The position numbers were made by a program, and so were the translations under genes. A stretch of 64,000 nucleotides of DNA from Embleya scabrispora DSM 41855 (GTDB taxonomy: Bacteria > Actinomycetota > Actinomycetes > Streptomycetales > Streptomycetaceae), in NCBI RefSeq assembly GCF_000372745.1, contig NZ_KB889730.1, positions 186,131 to 250,130 of the forward strand. The letters are read 5' to 3'. Shown here one piece after another: positions 35,751 to 45,656 of the stretch; the first letter of the stretch is position 1, and each line of letters begins with the position of its first letter. Under the pieces are notes generated by a model, which saw nothing but the letters and a program-made list of their open reading frames with translations, was not told where the DNA came from and ran no database searches.

Positions 35751-36415
35751 CGGTGCGCGTGCTGATCGCGGACGACCAACTGCTGGTCCGGTCGGGCTTC
35801 AAGGTGCTCGTCGGCAGCGACCCCGAGCTGGAGGTGGTCGGCGAGGCGGCGAACGGCACCGAGGCCCTGGCCCTGGCCAGGGAGAGCCGGCCGGATGTGG
35901 TCCTGATGGACATTCGCATGCCCGGCATGGACGGCCTGGAGGCCACCCGCCGGATCGTCCAGGACGACGACCTCGTGGGCGTACGGGTGCTCGTGCTGAC
36001 CACGTTCGAGGTCGACGAGTACGTCTTCGAGGCGCTGCGGGCCGGGGCCAGCGGCTTCCTGGTCAAGGACACCGACCCCGAGGACCTGCTCAAGGCGATC
36101 AAGACCGTCGCCACCGGCGACGCGCTGCTCTCGCCGGGGGCCACCCGGGCGCTGGTGGCCCGCTTCCTGTCCCAGCCCGAGCCCAAGGTGGCCGCGCCGG
36201 ATCGGCTGGAGGCGCTCACCGACCGCGAGCGCGAGGTGCTCTCGCTGGTCGCGGCCGGGATGAGCAACGACGAGATCGCCGAGCACCTGTTCGTCTCGCC
36301 GCTGACCGCGAAGACCCACGTCAGCCGGGCGATGGTCAAGCTCGGCGCACGCGATCGGGCGCAGCTCGTGGTGATCGCGTACGAGTCGGGCATGGTCCGG
36401 CCGGGACGCGGCTGA
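35747..36415 (+). CDS. NarL/LuxR-type response regulator
   Basis: 222 residues. The receiver domain has the acidic pair at Asp9-Asp10, phospho-acceptor Asp55 in VVLMDIRMPG and Lys in FLVKDTD. The C-terminal LuxR helix-turn-helix reads LTDREREVLSLVAAGMSNDEIA (about 156-177). The ATG overlaps the kinase stop (ATGA), so the two form a coupled pair. Targets are unknown; the MMPL gene upstream is a fair guess. Confidence 0.95.
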   Translation: MTVRVLIADDQLLVRSGFKVLVGSDPELEVVGEAANGTEALALARESRPDVVLMDIRMPGMDGLEATRRIVQDDDLVGVRVLVLTTFEVDEYVFEALRAGASGFLVKDTDPEDLLKAIKTVATGDALLSPGATRALVARFLSQPEPKVAAPDRLEALTDREREVLSLVAAGMSNDEIAEHLFVSPLTAKTHVSRAMVKLGARDRAQLVVIAYESGMVRPGRG

Positions 36416-36427
36416 GCACCGCGCCCC

Positions 36428-36447
36428 GGCACGCCCCGGGGCGTGCC
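36428..36447. terminator. GC-rich palindrome between converging genes
   Basis: GGCACGCCCC directly joined to GGGGCGTGCC, between the response regulator gene (+) and the Nudix gene (-). It is a plausible but weak terminator because there is no separate loop. Confidence 0.4.
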
Positions 36448-36472
36448 CCGCCGGACACGCCCCACAGCCGCC

Positions 36473-36934
36473 CTAGCCGAGATCGGTCGCCAGCAGGGTG
36501 TGGATGCCCTCGACGTTGGTTCGCAGGTAGGCCGCCAGGCTCGCCGGCACCAGGCCCACCGAGGCCAGCCCGGCGGGGGTGAAGGGCACCCGCACGATGT
36601 CGTACTCGCCGTTGGGCTCGTCCACCTCGGGGCCGTGCCGCAGCGCCGGGTCCATCGATTCGAGCCGGCACACGAAGAAGTGCTGGATCTTGACCCCGCC
36701 GGGCTCGGGCACGGTGTCCACGAACGCGGGCACCGGCCGGCCGATCTTGCCGCCGAGCTCCTCGAACACCTCGCGTCGCAGCGCCTCGACCACCGTGGTG
36801 TCCTCGGGTTCGACGCCGCCGCCGGGGGTGATCCAGTACGGGGGGCTGTCCGGCTTCGTGCGTTTGATCAGCACCATCCGGTCCTCGTCGTCGAGCAGGA
36901 TCGCGCGTGCCGTCCGCTTCACCACTGAACGCAT
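36473..36934 (-). CDS. Nudix hydrolase
   Basis: 153 residues with the Nudix box GGGVEPEDT...REVFEELGG (about 37-61; note Asp-Thr after the first glutamate). The N-terminal strand RTARAILLDDEDRMVLIKR is typical. Substrate unknown. It is transcribed towards the response regulator gene and is not clearly in an operon. Confidence 0.9.
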   Translation of the reverse strand: MRSVVKRTARAILLDDEDRMVLIKRTKPDSPPYWITPGGGVEPEDTTVVEALRREVFEELGGKIGRPVPAFVDTVPEPGGVKIQHFFVCRLESMDPALRHGPEVDEPNGEYDIVRVPFTPAGLASVGLVPASLAAYLRTNVEGIHTLLATDLG

Positions 36935-37034
36935 CGTCGGTGCCCTCTGCTTTCTTGCCGGACGTTGCCCCCGTCTGAAGTCTCCCTTTCCGGCCGGACG
37001 GGTGGTTTATGCCTGCGCGGCGCCACGTTCGGGA

Positions 37035-37934
37035 TCATGACCAGCGCGCGGCGCGCGCGATCAGCTCACCGTGCAGACGCGCGATGTGCGGTTGGCTCAA
37101 AGTGCCCTCCCGTACCGCCAGGAACACCGTGTGCAGCGGCGGCAGTTCGGGCTCCAGAAGCGCGACCACCGCGCGCCGGTCCAGCGCCTCGGCGCACAGG
37201 TAGCGCGGCAGCACCGCGATGCCGTGCCCGGCGCGTACGCAATCCAGCACGGCGCGCAGGTCGGGCACCGTCACCGCGGCCGGGGCGGTGGGCTTGGCGT
37301 CGAACACGGTCGACCAGTAGCGCCGGATCAGCGGTTGCTCCTCGGCCTCGCCGACCAGCGGCACCCCCTCCAGCGCGGCCGGACCCTGGGCCCGGATCCG
37401 GCCCTGCGGCAGCCGCGCCGCCCAGTACGGCGCGCCGATCAGGACGTACTCCTCGTCGGTGAGCGGCGTGCCCACTATCCCGCGGGCGCGCGGGCGCACA
37501 TCCGAGATCACCAGGTCGTGCCGGGCCGCCGCCAGGCCCGTGAGCAGGACGTCGCCGGAGCCCAGGGTCACCCGTAACCGCAGGCCGCGCCGGACCAGGT
37601 CGGCCAGCGACGGCAGCACGCGCAGCGCGGTCATCTCGGTCGGGCCGCCCAGGTGCACGGTGCGCCGCAGCGGGTCCACGCCGCGCACCTCGCGGGCCGC
37701 GATCTCCTCGATCGCGTCCAGGTGCGGCGCGAGCCGACGGGCGAGTTCGTCGGCGGGTCCGGTGGGCGCCACGCCACGCGGCAGCCGCTCGAACAACTGC
37801 TTGCCGACCTGCTTCTCCAGAGTGCGGATCTGCGCGGTTATCGCCGGCTGTGAGAGCCCGAGCGACGCGGAGGCCCGGGTGAAGGAACCCGCGCGGTGTA
37901 CGGCCAGGAAAGTACGCAACAGCGTCAGGTCCAC
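37035..37934 (-). CDS. LysR family transcriptional regulator
   Basis: 299 residues from a GTG whose product begins MDLTLLRTFLAVHRAGSF, the usual LysR start. The winged helix includes SLGLSQPAITAQIRTLEKQVG (about 24-44), and the effector-binding domain follows. It lies 74 nt downstream of the cystathionine gamma-lyase-like gene on the same strand, so control of sulfur amino acid metabolism is likely (inferred). A 10-bp palindrome ATCACGTGAT (37981-37990) sits upstream. Confidence 0.9.
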   Translation of the reverse strand: MDLTLLRTFLAVHRAGSFTRASASLGLSQPAITAQIRTLEKQVGKQLFERLPRGVAPTGPADELARRLAPHLDAIEEIAAREVRGVDPLRRTVHLGGPTEMTALRVLPSLADLVRRGLRLRVTLGSGDVLLTGLAAARHDLVISDVRPRARGIVGTPLTDEEYVLIGAPYWAARLPQGRIRAQGPAALEGVPLVGEAEEQPLIRRYWSTVFDAKPTAPAAVTVPDLRAVLDCVRAGHGIAVLPRYLCAEALDRRAVVALLEPELPPLHTVFLAVREGTLSQPHIARLHGELIARAARWS

Positions 37935-38008
37935 GGGTCCCCCGTCTCGTGTCCCCCGACCACTCCCGAGAGCCGGGGACATCACGTGATCTTGCCCGAA
38001 GTCGCAGG

Positions 38009-39130
38009 TCAGTCCGGCGAGGCGGTGTCCAGGGCACGCAGGATGTCCGCGACGAGATCCGCGGTGTCCTCGCAACCGGCCGAGAACCTGACGAATCCCC
38101 CCGGCACATCGTTGCCGGCCCAGCGTGCACGTCGTTCCGCCATGCTGTGCACACCACCGAAACTGGTGGCGTCGAAGACAAGTTCGAGTGCGCCCAGGAA
38201 TCGACGAGCGGTGTCCGCGTCGGCGAGCGTGAAGCCCACGACGCACCCGAACCGCCGCATCCGACGGGTGGCCACATCGTAGGCCGGATCGCCTTCGAGC
38301 GCGGGGTGGCGCACGTTCGCGACATCGGAGCGTTCGCTCAGGACCCTGGCGACGGCCAGTGCGTTGACCGCCTGTCGGTCCACCCGCAACTGGAGGGTGG
38401 ACAACGAACGATGCGCCAACCACGCCTCCATCGGCCCGGGCACCGCGCCGGTGAGCGAGCGCCAGGAACGCACCCGGGCGGCGAGTTCGGCGCTCGCGCA
38501 GGCGACGTAGCCGAGCAGCACGTCGCTGTGCCCGGTCAGCGCCTTGGTGCCGCTCGCCGCCGAGATGTCGGCGCCGAGCGCGAGCGGGAGTTGGCCCAGT
38601 GGGGTGGCCAGGGTGTTGTCGACGGCCACCAGGGCACCGCGCGCGTGGGCGAGCGCCGAGATCCGTTCGATGTCGCACACGTCCAGGCCCGGGTTGCTCG
38701 GGGTCTCCAGCCAGACCAGGCGGGCGTCGACCAGGGCCGCTTCGAGCTCGGCGCCGGCGGTCGGTACCAGCCGTACGGTGATCCCGCGCGCGGCCAGGTG
38801 CTCACCGACCGCGCGGGTGGCCGGGTAGCCGTCGGACGGCAGCACGACCACGTCGCCCGGCTCGGTGAGTCCGAGCAGGACGGCCGAGACGGCGGCCATC
38901 CCGGACGCGAACGTGACGGTGTCGGCGGCCCCCTCCAGCGCGCCGATCGCCTCCTCCAGGCCGACCCAGGTCGGGTTCGCGTAACGCCCGTACTGATAGG
39001 GCCCGTCCACCTCGCCCGGCATGTGGTACGTGCCGGCGAACACCGGTCCGGGCAGGAAGGGGTCGCCCGGCGCGTGGCCCGGGCTGCCGGCCCGGACCGC
39101 CCGGGTCCCGTCGCTCCATTCGGCGGACAA
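38009..39130 (-). CDS. Cystathionine gamma-lyase-like PLP enzyme (trans-sulfuration)
   Basis: 373 residues, Cys/Met metabolism PLP family. Markers are YQYGRYANPTWVGLE, TFASGMAAVSAVLL (about 74-87), DNTLATPLGQ and the PLP-lysine motif SGTKALTGHSD (Lys about 195). It should cleave or exchange gamma-substituted amino acids such as cystathionine. The start is a TTG with GAAGGAG 7 nt upstream. The first residues (AVRAGSPGHAPGDPF) resemble actinobacterial cystathionine gamma-lyases. Followed by a LysR gene. Confidence 0.88.
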   Translation of the reverse strand: MSAEWSDGTRAVRAGSPGHAPGDPFLPGPVFAGTYHMPGEVDGPYQYGRYANPTWVGLEEAIGALEGAADTVTFASGMAAVSAVLLGLTEPGDVVVLPSDGYPATRAVGEHLAARGITVRLVPTAGAELEAALVDARLVWLETPSNPGLDVCDIERISALAHARGALVAVDNTLATPLGQLPLALGADISAASGTKALTGHSDVLLGYVACASAELAARVRSWRSLTGAVPGPMEAWLAHRSLSTLQLRVDRQAVNALAVARVLSERSDVANVRHPALEGDPAYDVATRRMRRFGCVVGFTLADADTARRFLGALELVFDATSFGGVHSMAERRARWAGNDVPGGFVRFSAGCEDTADLVADILRALDTASPD

Positions 39131-39151
39131 ATCGCGACTCCTTCACTGCCT

Positions 39152-39165
39152 GTTTCACGTGAAAC
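39152..39165. promoter_or_regulatory. parS chromosome-segregation site
   Basis: GTTTCACGTGAAAC, a perfect 14-bp palindrome identical to the parS core bound by ParB in Streptomyces and Bacillus. It lies in the 65-nt gap between the holin-like gene and the trans-sulfuration gene. Many copies occur around oriC in streptomycetes; this is the only exact one seen in the window. Confidence 0.92.
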
Positions 39166-39195
39166 CTCGTCCGGGGCCATCGCCGCGCGCGGCCG

Positions 39196-39573
39196 TCAGT
39201 CGCGGTCCAGGATCATGCTCAGGAACCAGCTGACCAGACCGATGACCAGGGCGCCGAGCAGGGCGGGCCAGAAGCCGTCGATGTGGAAGTCCAGGTCCAA
39301 CCTGTTGGCGATCGCCTCGGTCAGCCACAACATCAGCGCGTTGATCACGAACGTGATCAGACCCAGCGTCAGTACGAACAGTGGCAGCGAGAACAGCTTC
39401 ACCACCGGTTTGATGATGGCGTTCACGACCCCGAAGATGAGGGCCACGAAAATTATCGTCTTGGCCTTGGTGCCGGCGGAGGCGCCGTCGGCAAGATCGA
39501 TTCCGGATACGAACCAGCTGGCGAACCAGATGGCCAGGGCGTTGGCGACCAGTTTGATGAGCAGGCTTTTCAT
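39196..39573 (-). CDS. Phage holin family (DUF360-like) membrane protein
   Basis: 125 residues with four membrane segments (LLIKLVANALAIWFASWFV, TIIFVALIFGVVNAIIKPVV, LPLFVLTLGLITFVINALMLWL, FWPALLGALVIGLVSWFL). This fits the four-TM phage-holin-like family that is common in actinobacterial chromosomes and not evidence of a prophage. ATG at 39573. It is divergent from the cupin gene. Function unknown. Confidence 0.88.
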   Translation of the reverse strand: MKSLLIKLVANALAIWFASWFVSGIDLADGASAGTKAKTIIFVALIFGVVNAIIKPVVKLFSLPLFVLTLGLITFVINALMLWLTEAIANRLDLDFHIDGFWPALLGALVIGLVSWFLSMILDRD

Positions 39574-39654
39574 ATCTTGATGCTGGCATCCGGCGGGACC
39601 TTCCCGCTTGGCCCTCGGCAGAAAGTGTGTCCGTGTCGGTAAGGAGTTGGTCAC

Positions 39655-39972
39655 ATGAAGGTCTTTCGGCTCGATGATCTGGACGCGGAGCGCGCGTTCG
39701 AGCAGGGCGCGTACCTGAAATTCCTCAGCGAGCGGCACTTCTCGATGGGCCTGTACGCGCTCGAGCCGGGCGAGACCGACACCCAGAAGCCGCACGGCCA
39801 GGACGAGGCGTACGTGGTGATCAGCGGCCGAGCCACACTCACCGTGGGCGACGAGTCCACCGCCGTGGCGCGCGGCAGCGTCGTGTACGTACCGGCGCAG
39901 GTGCCGCACCGTTTCCACCGGATCACCGAACCGCTGCGGGTCCTGGTGTTCTTCTCGCCGCCGGAGGGCTGA
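39655..39972 (+). CDS. Cupin domain protein
   Basis: 105 residues, a single cupin barrel. Motif 1 is partly degenerate (KPHGQDEAYVVISGRATLTVGDE, about 45-67) and motif 2 reads VVYVPAQVPHRFH. His47, Glu51 and the late His residues could hold a metal. Substrate unknown. AAGGAG precedes the ATG. Confidence 0.85.
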   Translation: MKVFRLDDLDAERAFEQGAYLKFLSERHFSMGLYALEPGETDTQKPHGQDEAYVVISGRATLTVGDESTAVARGSVVYVPAQVPHRFHRITEPLRVLVFFSPPEG

Positions 39973-40042
39973 GCCCGAGGGGGGTGGGCGCCGGGGGCGG
40001 ACGGGCAGCGGGCGCACCTGTGGGCGCCCCGGGCCCGTGTAC

Positions 40043-40097
40043 GACAATCGGACCTTGGGATCCAGCGATCGGATCTCGGGATCCGACGATCGGGAGT
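40043..40097 (+). repeat. Imperfect short tandem repeat upstream of tenA
   Basis: Three copies of a unit around GACAATCGGACC / GCGATCGGATCTCGGGATCC / GACGATCGGGAG, spaced 20-22 nt apart, just before the tenA ribosome-binding site (GGGAG). Possible operator or chance repeat. Confidence 0.35.
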
Positions 40098-40104
40098 ACA
40101 TCTG

Positions 40105-40770
40105 ATGGCGCTGAGCGACGAACTCTGGGCTGCCATCGAGGACGTCTACGCGGCGATCCTCGACCATCCGTTCATTCACGGACTGACCGACGGCACGTTG
40201 CCGCGCGAGGCGTTCCGGCACTACGTCGTGCAGGACTCGCACTACCTGCGCGACTACGCCAAGGCGCTCGCGGTGTGTGCGGCCAAGGCGCCGGACGAGG
40301 CGACGACCGTACAGTTCGCGGGCGACGCGGCCGGCGCGATCGCCGCCGAGCGTTCGCTGCACGAGGGCTTCATGGTCGACTTCGGCAGCTCGGTGGCCGA
40401 CGCCACGGCGACCGAGCCGGTGCTGCCGAGCACCCGGGCGTACGTCAGCTACCTGCTCGCCACGGTGCACAACGGCTCGTTCGCCGAAGGTGTCGCGGCG
40501 GTGCTGCCCTGCTACTGGATCTACGCCCGAGTGGGTGAGGCGTTGCTGGCCAAGGGCTCGCCCGACGAGCTGTACGGGCGCTGGATCGCCACCTACGGCG
40601 CCGAGGAGTTCCAGGCGACGGTGCGCGCGGTGCTCGACCTGGTGGACCGGCTCGGCGAGGACCTCTCGGCGGTCGAACGGGCTCGGATGATCGAGCACTT
40701 CACCACCACGGCGCGCTACGAGTGGATGTTCTGGGACGCCGCCTGGCGCGGCGAGCGCTGGCCGGTCTGA
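40105..40770 (+). CDS. tenA: Aminopyrimidine aminohydrolase TenA (thiaminase II family)
   Basis: 221 residues, all-helical TenA fold. Landmarks are HPFIHGLTDGTLPREAFRHYVVQD (about 21-44), the catalytic cysteine in LPCYWIY (Cys136), and the C-terminal RYEWMFWDAAW. It hydrolyses aminopyrimidines to salvage the HMP half of thiamine. It is close to thiC, which makes HMP-P de novo, so both thiamine pyrimidine routes are together. Confidence 0.93.
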   Translation: MALSDELWAAIEDVYAAILDHPFIHGLTDGTLPREAFRHYVVQDSHYLRDYAKALAVCAAKAPDEATTVQFAGDAAGAIAAERSLHEGFMVDFGSSVADATATEPVLPSTRAYVSYLLATVHNGSFAEGVAAVLPCYWIYARVGEALLAKGSPDELYGRWIATYGAEEFQATVRAVLDLVDRLGEDLSAVERARMIEHFTTTARYEWMFWDAAWRGERWPV

Positions 40771-40903
40771 GCGGGTCCGGGGATACCGGATCGCTCTCGG
40801 GCGGACCGGAACCGGTTCGCCCGGGTACGGCGTGTCCTCCCGGGGAATGTGCTTCCCGGGTGTGCACGTCTCTCGCGGGGTCGGCGTGACTGGGGGTTGG
40901 ACG

Positions 40904-41104
40904 ATGGAGACATGGCCGCGGTGGGCGCGCATCGGCGTTCCGGCGCTCGTGCTGGTCCTGCTGTGCTGGTTGCTGATCTGGCTGTTCTCGGCCTTCCTGA
41001 TGATCATCGTCAAGGGTGTCGTCGGGCTGTGCGTCACGGTCGGGATGGTCGTGCTCGCGCGCACCGCGGTGGTGGGCGGCCGACCGCGCGACCCGCTCGG
41101 CTGA
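40904..41104 (+). CDS. Small membrane protein
   Basis: 66 residues: a short N-terminus, two close hydrophobic segments (IGVPALVLVLLCWLLIWLFSAFLMIIV and VVGLCVTVGMVVLA) and a basic tail. Start ATG 40904; a GTG at 40886 is possible. No family recognised. It lies between tenA and the TPP riboswitch. Confidence 0.5.
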   Translation: METWPRWARIGVPALVLVLLCWLLIWLFSAFLMIIVKGVVGLCVTVGMVVLARTAVVGGRPRDPLG

Positions 41105-41165
41105 ACCCGGCGCTGGTCGTGCGGCCGGCGGTGTGCCAGGGTGGGGGCGCACCACACGGAGATAC

Positions 41166-43036
<1,871 letters not shown>

Positions 43037-43049
43037 CGCTCGCGTGCGC

Positions 43050-43088
43050 GACGACGTCCCGGGAGCGGGGTGGTCCCGGGACGTCGTC
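43050..43088. terminator. Terminator between thiC and the converging response regulator gene
   Basis: Perfect 15-bp stem (43050-43064 with 43074-43088), 9-nt loop. Confidence 0.88.
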
Positions 43089-43110
43089 GGGCCGGTGCGG
43101 ACGGGTCTGG

Positions 43111-43806
43111 TCAGGCCGGTCCGGGCGGGTCGCCCTGGCCGGCGACGATGACGCCGTGTTCGTAGGCGAACACCACCGCCTGCGCCCGATCACGCAGGCC
43201 CAGTTTGGCGAACATGCTGCCCACGTGGCTCTTCACGGTCGCCTCGGTGACCACCAGGTGGGCGGCGATCTCGCTGTTGGAGAGGCCGCGGGCGACCAGC
43301 AGCAGGGCCTCTCGTTCGCGCGGGGTCAGGGCCGCCAGGAGCGCCGGCGGGGACCGGAGCGGTTCGGTACGGGCGGCGAAGTTCTCGATGAGGCGGCGGG
43401 TGATCGATGGCGAGAGCAACGCATCGCCGTCGTGGACGACGTGGATCGCCTCCAGCAGCCTGGCTCGGGAGGCGTCCTTGAGCAGGAATCCCGCGGCGCC
43501 GGCGCGCAATGCGCCGAAGACGTACTCGTCCAGGTCGAACGTGGTGAGGATCAGCACGCGCGGGGGCGGGGAGATGCCGGCGGCGTGCAGGCGGGCGGTG
43601 GCCTCGACGCCGTCCACGCGTGGCATCCGGATGTCCATGAGGATCACGTCCGGGCGCAGGTCGGCGGCCAGTTCGATCGCCTCGTCACCGTCCTCGGCCT
43701 CGCCGACGACGACCAGATCCTCCTGGGTCTGGAGGAACAGGCGCAGGCCGGTTCGGATCAGCTCCTGGTCGTCGACGATCAGCAGGCGGATGCTCCGGGC
43801 ACTCAT
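43111..43806 (-). CDS. NarL/LuxR-type response regulator
   Basis: 231 residues. The receiver has Asp12-Asp13, Asp58 in VILMDIRMPR and FLLKDAS; the LuxR DNA-binding domain has LTPREREALLLVARGLSNSEIA (about 163-184). The ATG overlaps the kinase stop (ATGA). Last gene of the ABC transporter / two-component operon, which it probably regulates. Confidence 0.95.
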   Translation of the reverse strand: MSARSIRLLIVDDQELIRTGLRLFLQTQEDLVVVGEAEDGDEAIELAADLRPDVILMDIRMPRVDGVEATARLHAAGISPPPRVLILTTFDLDEYVFGALRAGAAGFLLKDASRARLLEAIHVVHDGDALLSPSITRRLIENFAARTEPLRSPPALLAALTPREREALLLVARGLSNSEIAAHLVVTEATVKSHVGSMFAKLGLRDRAQAVVFAYEHGVIVAGQGDPPGPA

Positions 43807-44930
43807 GTGGGGTCCCCCAGGGGAAGCCGGGCCGCGACCCGGAAGCCGCCGTCCGGGCCGGGCTGGGCCTCCAGTTCGCCGCCGAGCACGCCGATTCGTT
43901 CGCGCATGCCGATGATGCCGTGTCCGCCCGAGGAGGGTTCGGGCGCCTGCTCGCCGTCGTTGACGACCGCGACGTGCAGGTGGGTACGGCCGAAGTCGAG
44001 GGTCACCGCGACGTGGGTGGGGCGGGCGTGCTTGAGCACGTTGGTCAGCGCCTCCTCGACGATGCGGTACACCGACAACTCGACGCCACCGGCGAGCGGT
44101 CGGGACGTGCCGGTGATCTCCAGGCGCGCCGGCAGCCCGGCCTCGCCGTACGAGGCGACCAGCGTGGGCAGTTGGGCCAGCGAGGGCTGCGGGCGCATCC
44201 GCACCCCCTGGTCCGGCTCGCGCAGCAGCAGCAACATCCGGCGCAATTCGACCAGGCTCTGCTCGGCGTTGGTCTCGACCCGCTCCAGCGTGTCGTCGGC
44301 CACGTCGGGCGCGGTGCGCAGCACGTCGCGTGCGCCGCGTACGCCCACCAGCGTCACGGTGACCGAGTGGGCGATGATGTCGTGTAGTTCGCGGGCGATC
44401 GCGGCGCGCTCGCGCTGGGCCGCGATGATCGAGAGTTGCTCGTGCTCGCGCTCCAGGTGGGCCGCGCGTTCCTCCAGGGCCGCGGTGTAGCGGCGCCGGG
44501 TCTGCGCGTAGGTGCCCAGGGCCCACGCGCCGACGGTGACGGGAAACGAGCTGATGTCCGCCACCATCAGGAACAGCGCCGTCGGCACGAGGGCGGCCAC
44601 CGACACTCGTCGATCGCGCAGTTCGGCGACGGTGAACAGGGCCACCAGGGCCGGTGCCCCGCCGGGGTTGCCGCCGGTTGCCGCGAGCAGTGCCTCGACC
44701 GCGCAGACGGCCGGCAGCACGGTGAGCGTCGCGCGCCGTCGGGCGAGCAGAAGCACACCGGTGCAGGCGACGAGTACGACGAGGTGCGGCCGGACGGGTG
44801 TCGAGTCGTCGAAGGTCAGACTGAGTTCGACGATGGTGGTCACCACCGCGACGATGGCGTCCAGTACCGCGGAGCGGCGCGCGTGGATCCATCGGCGCGC
44901 CGCCCGCGCGGGTCGGGATATCACGTACAT
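43803..44930 (-). CDS. Two-component sensor histidine kinase (HisKA_3)
   Basis: 375 residues. The N-terminal membrane region (four or more segments, about 20-140) is followed by a coiled helix with IARELHDIIAHS (His about 189) and an HATPase domain (EEALTNVLKHA, GGHGIIGMRERIG). It lies 6 nt after the permease gene and overlaps the regulator gene, so it belongs to one four-gene operon. Such sets sense and export envelope-active compounds in other Gram-positives; the signal here is unknown. Confidence 0.93.
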   Translation of the reverse strand: MYVISRPARAARRWIHARRSAVLDAIVAVVTTIVELSLTFDDSTPVRPHLVVLVACTGVLLLARRRATLTVLPAVCAVEALLAATGGNPGGAPALVALFTVAELRDRRVSVAALVPTALFLMVADISSFPVTVGAWALGTYAQTRRRYTAALEERAAHLEREHEQLSIIAAQRERAAIARELHDIIAHSVTVTLVGVRGARDVLRTAPDVADDTLERVETNAEQSLVELRRMLLLLREPDQGVRMRPQPSLAQLPTLVASYGEAGLPARLEITGTSRPLAGGVELSVYRIVEEALTNVLKHARPTHVAVTLDFGRTHLHVAVVNDGEQAPEPSSGGHGIIGMRERIGVLGGELEAQPGPDGGFRVAARLPLGDPT

Positions 44931-44936
44931 GTCGGG

Positions 44937-45656
44937 TTATGCCAGGTCACGCCGACGTTCGCCGGCGACGGCGGCGACAACCAGCACGATTGCCCAGGCG
45001 CTCAGCACCACCGCGGCGGCACCCGGCGACAACGTCGTGTGGTGCGTCGAGCGGACCAGCACGGCGGCGGCTCCGAACGGCGTGTAGTTGGCGGTCGATT
45101 CGGCGACGCCGGCGACCAGGGGAAGTACCGCGAAGTTCGCCAACAGCACCACGACCACCCCCACGACCGGGCTGCGCACCATCGCGCCGACGGCGGCACC
45201 CATGATCGCAGACAGCACGAAGGCGGCCAGATTGCCTGCCGCGACCGAGGTGACCTCGCCGGGGGTGAGGTCGGCTCCCGGGTGGTCGGCGAGCAGCGGC
45301 AGGGCGAGCCCGACCGAGACGGCGACCAGCAGCGCGCCGATCAGCAGGCCGGTCAGCGCGTAGGCGCCGATCCTGGCGAGCAGGAGTGCGCCGTGGTCGC
45401 GCCGGGCCACCAGTGCGGCCGGTGCGGCGGTGTGGTGACGATACTCGCCGGCCGCACCGACGATGCCCCACAACATCAACAGGACCGGCAGCCCGGACAG
45501 GGCCTCCTCCTTCTCGCCCACCTCGTCCAGCCGGCCCGACGCGACGGCGATGATCACCACGTTGAGTACGGTGTAGGCGACTCCGCCGGCGACGAAGGCG
45601 TGGATCGAGCGGGTGGTGCGGGTCTTGAGCAACTCGCCTCGCAGTAGCCGGCTCAT
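44937..45656 (-). CDS. ABC transporter permease (ABC-2 type)
   Basis: 239 residues with six hydrophobic segments. It begins MSRLLRGELLKTRTTR, a typical ABC-2 permease start with an N-terminal amphipathic LxKxR region. The ATG overlaps the ATPase stop (ATGA). The EYRHHT loop after the second segment is also seen in this family. It probably exports a peptide or drug together with the ATPase encoded upstream. Confidence 0.88.
   Translation of the reverse strand: MSRLLRGELLKTRTTRSIHAFVAGGVAYTVLNVVIIAVASGRLDEVGEKEEALSGLPVLLMLWGIVGAAGEYRHHTAAPAALVARRDHGALLLARIGAYALTGLLIGALLVAVSVGLALPLLADHPGADLTPGEVTSVAAGNLAAFVLSAIMGAAVGAMVRSPVVGVVVVLLANFAVLPLVAGVAESTANYTPFGAAAVLVRSTHHTTLSPGAAAVVLSAWAIVLVVAAVAGERRRDLA

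Noticed and set aside
37981-37990. ATCACGTGAT as a second parS
   Set aside because: Shares only the TCACGTGA centre. It is more likely a LysR-region palindrome or chance.
39196-39573. Prophage signal from the holin-like protein
   Set aside because: This four-TM family is a common chromosomal protein, and no other phage genes are present.
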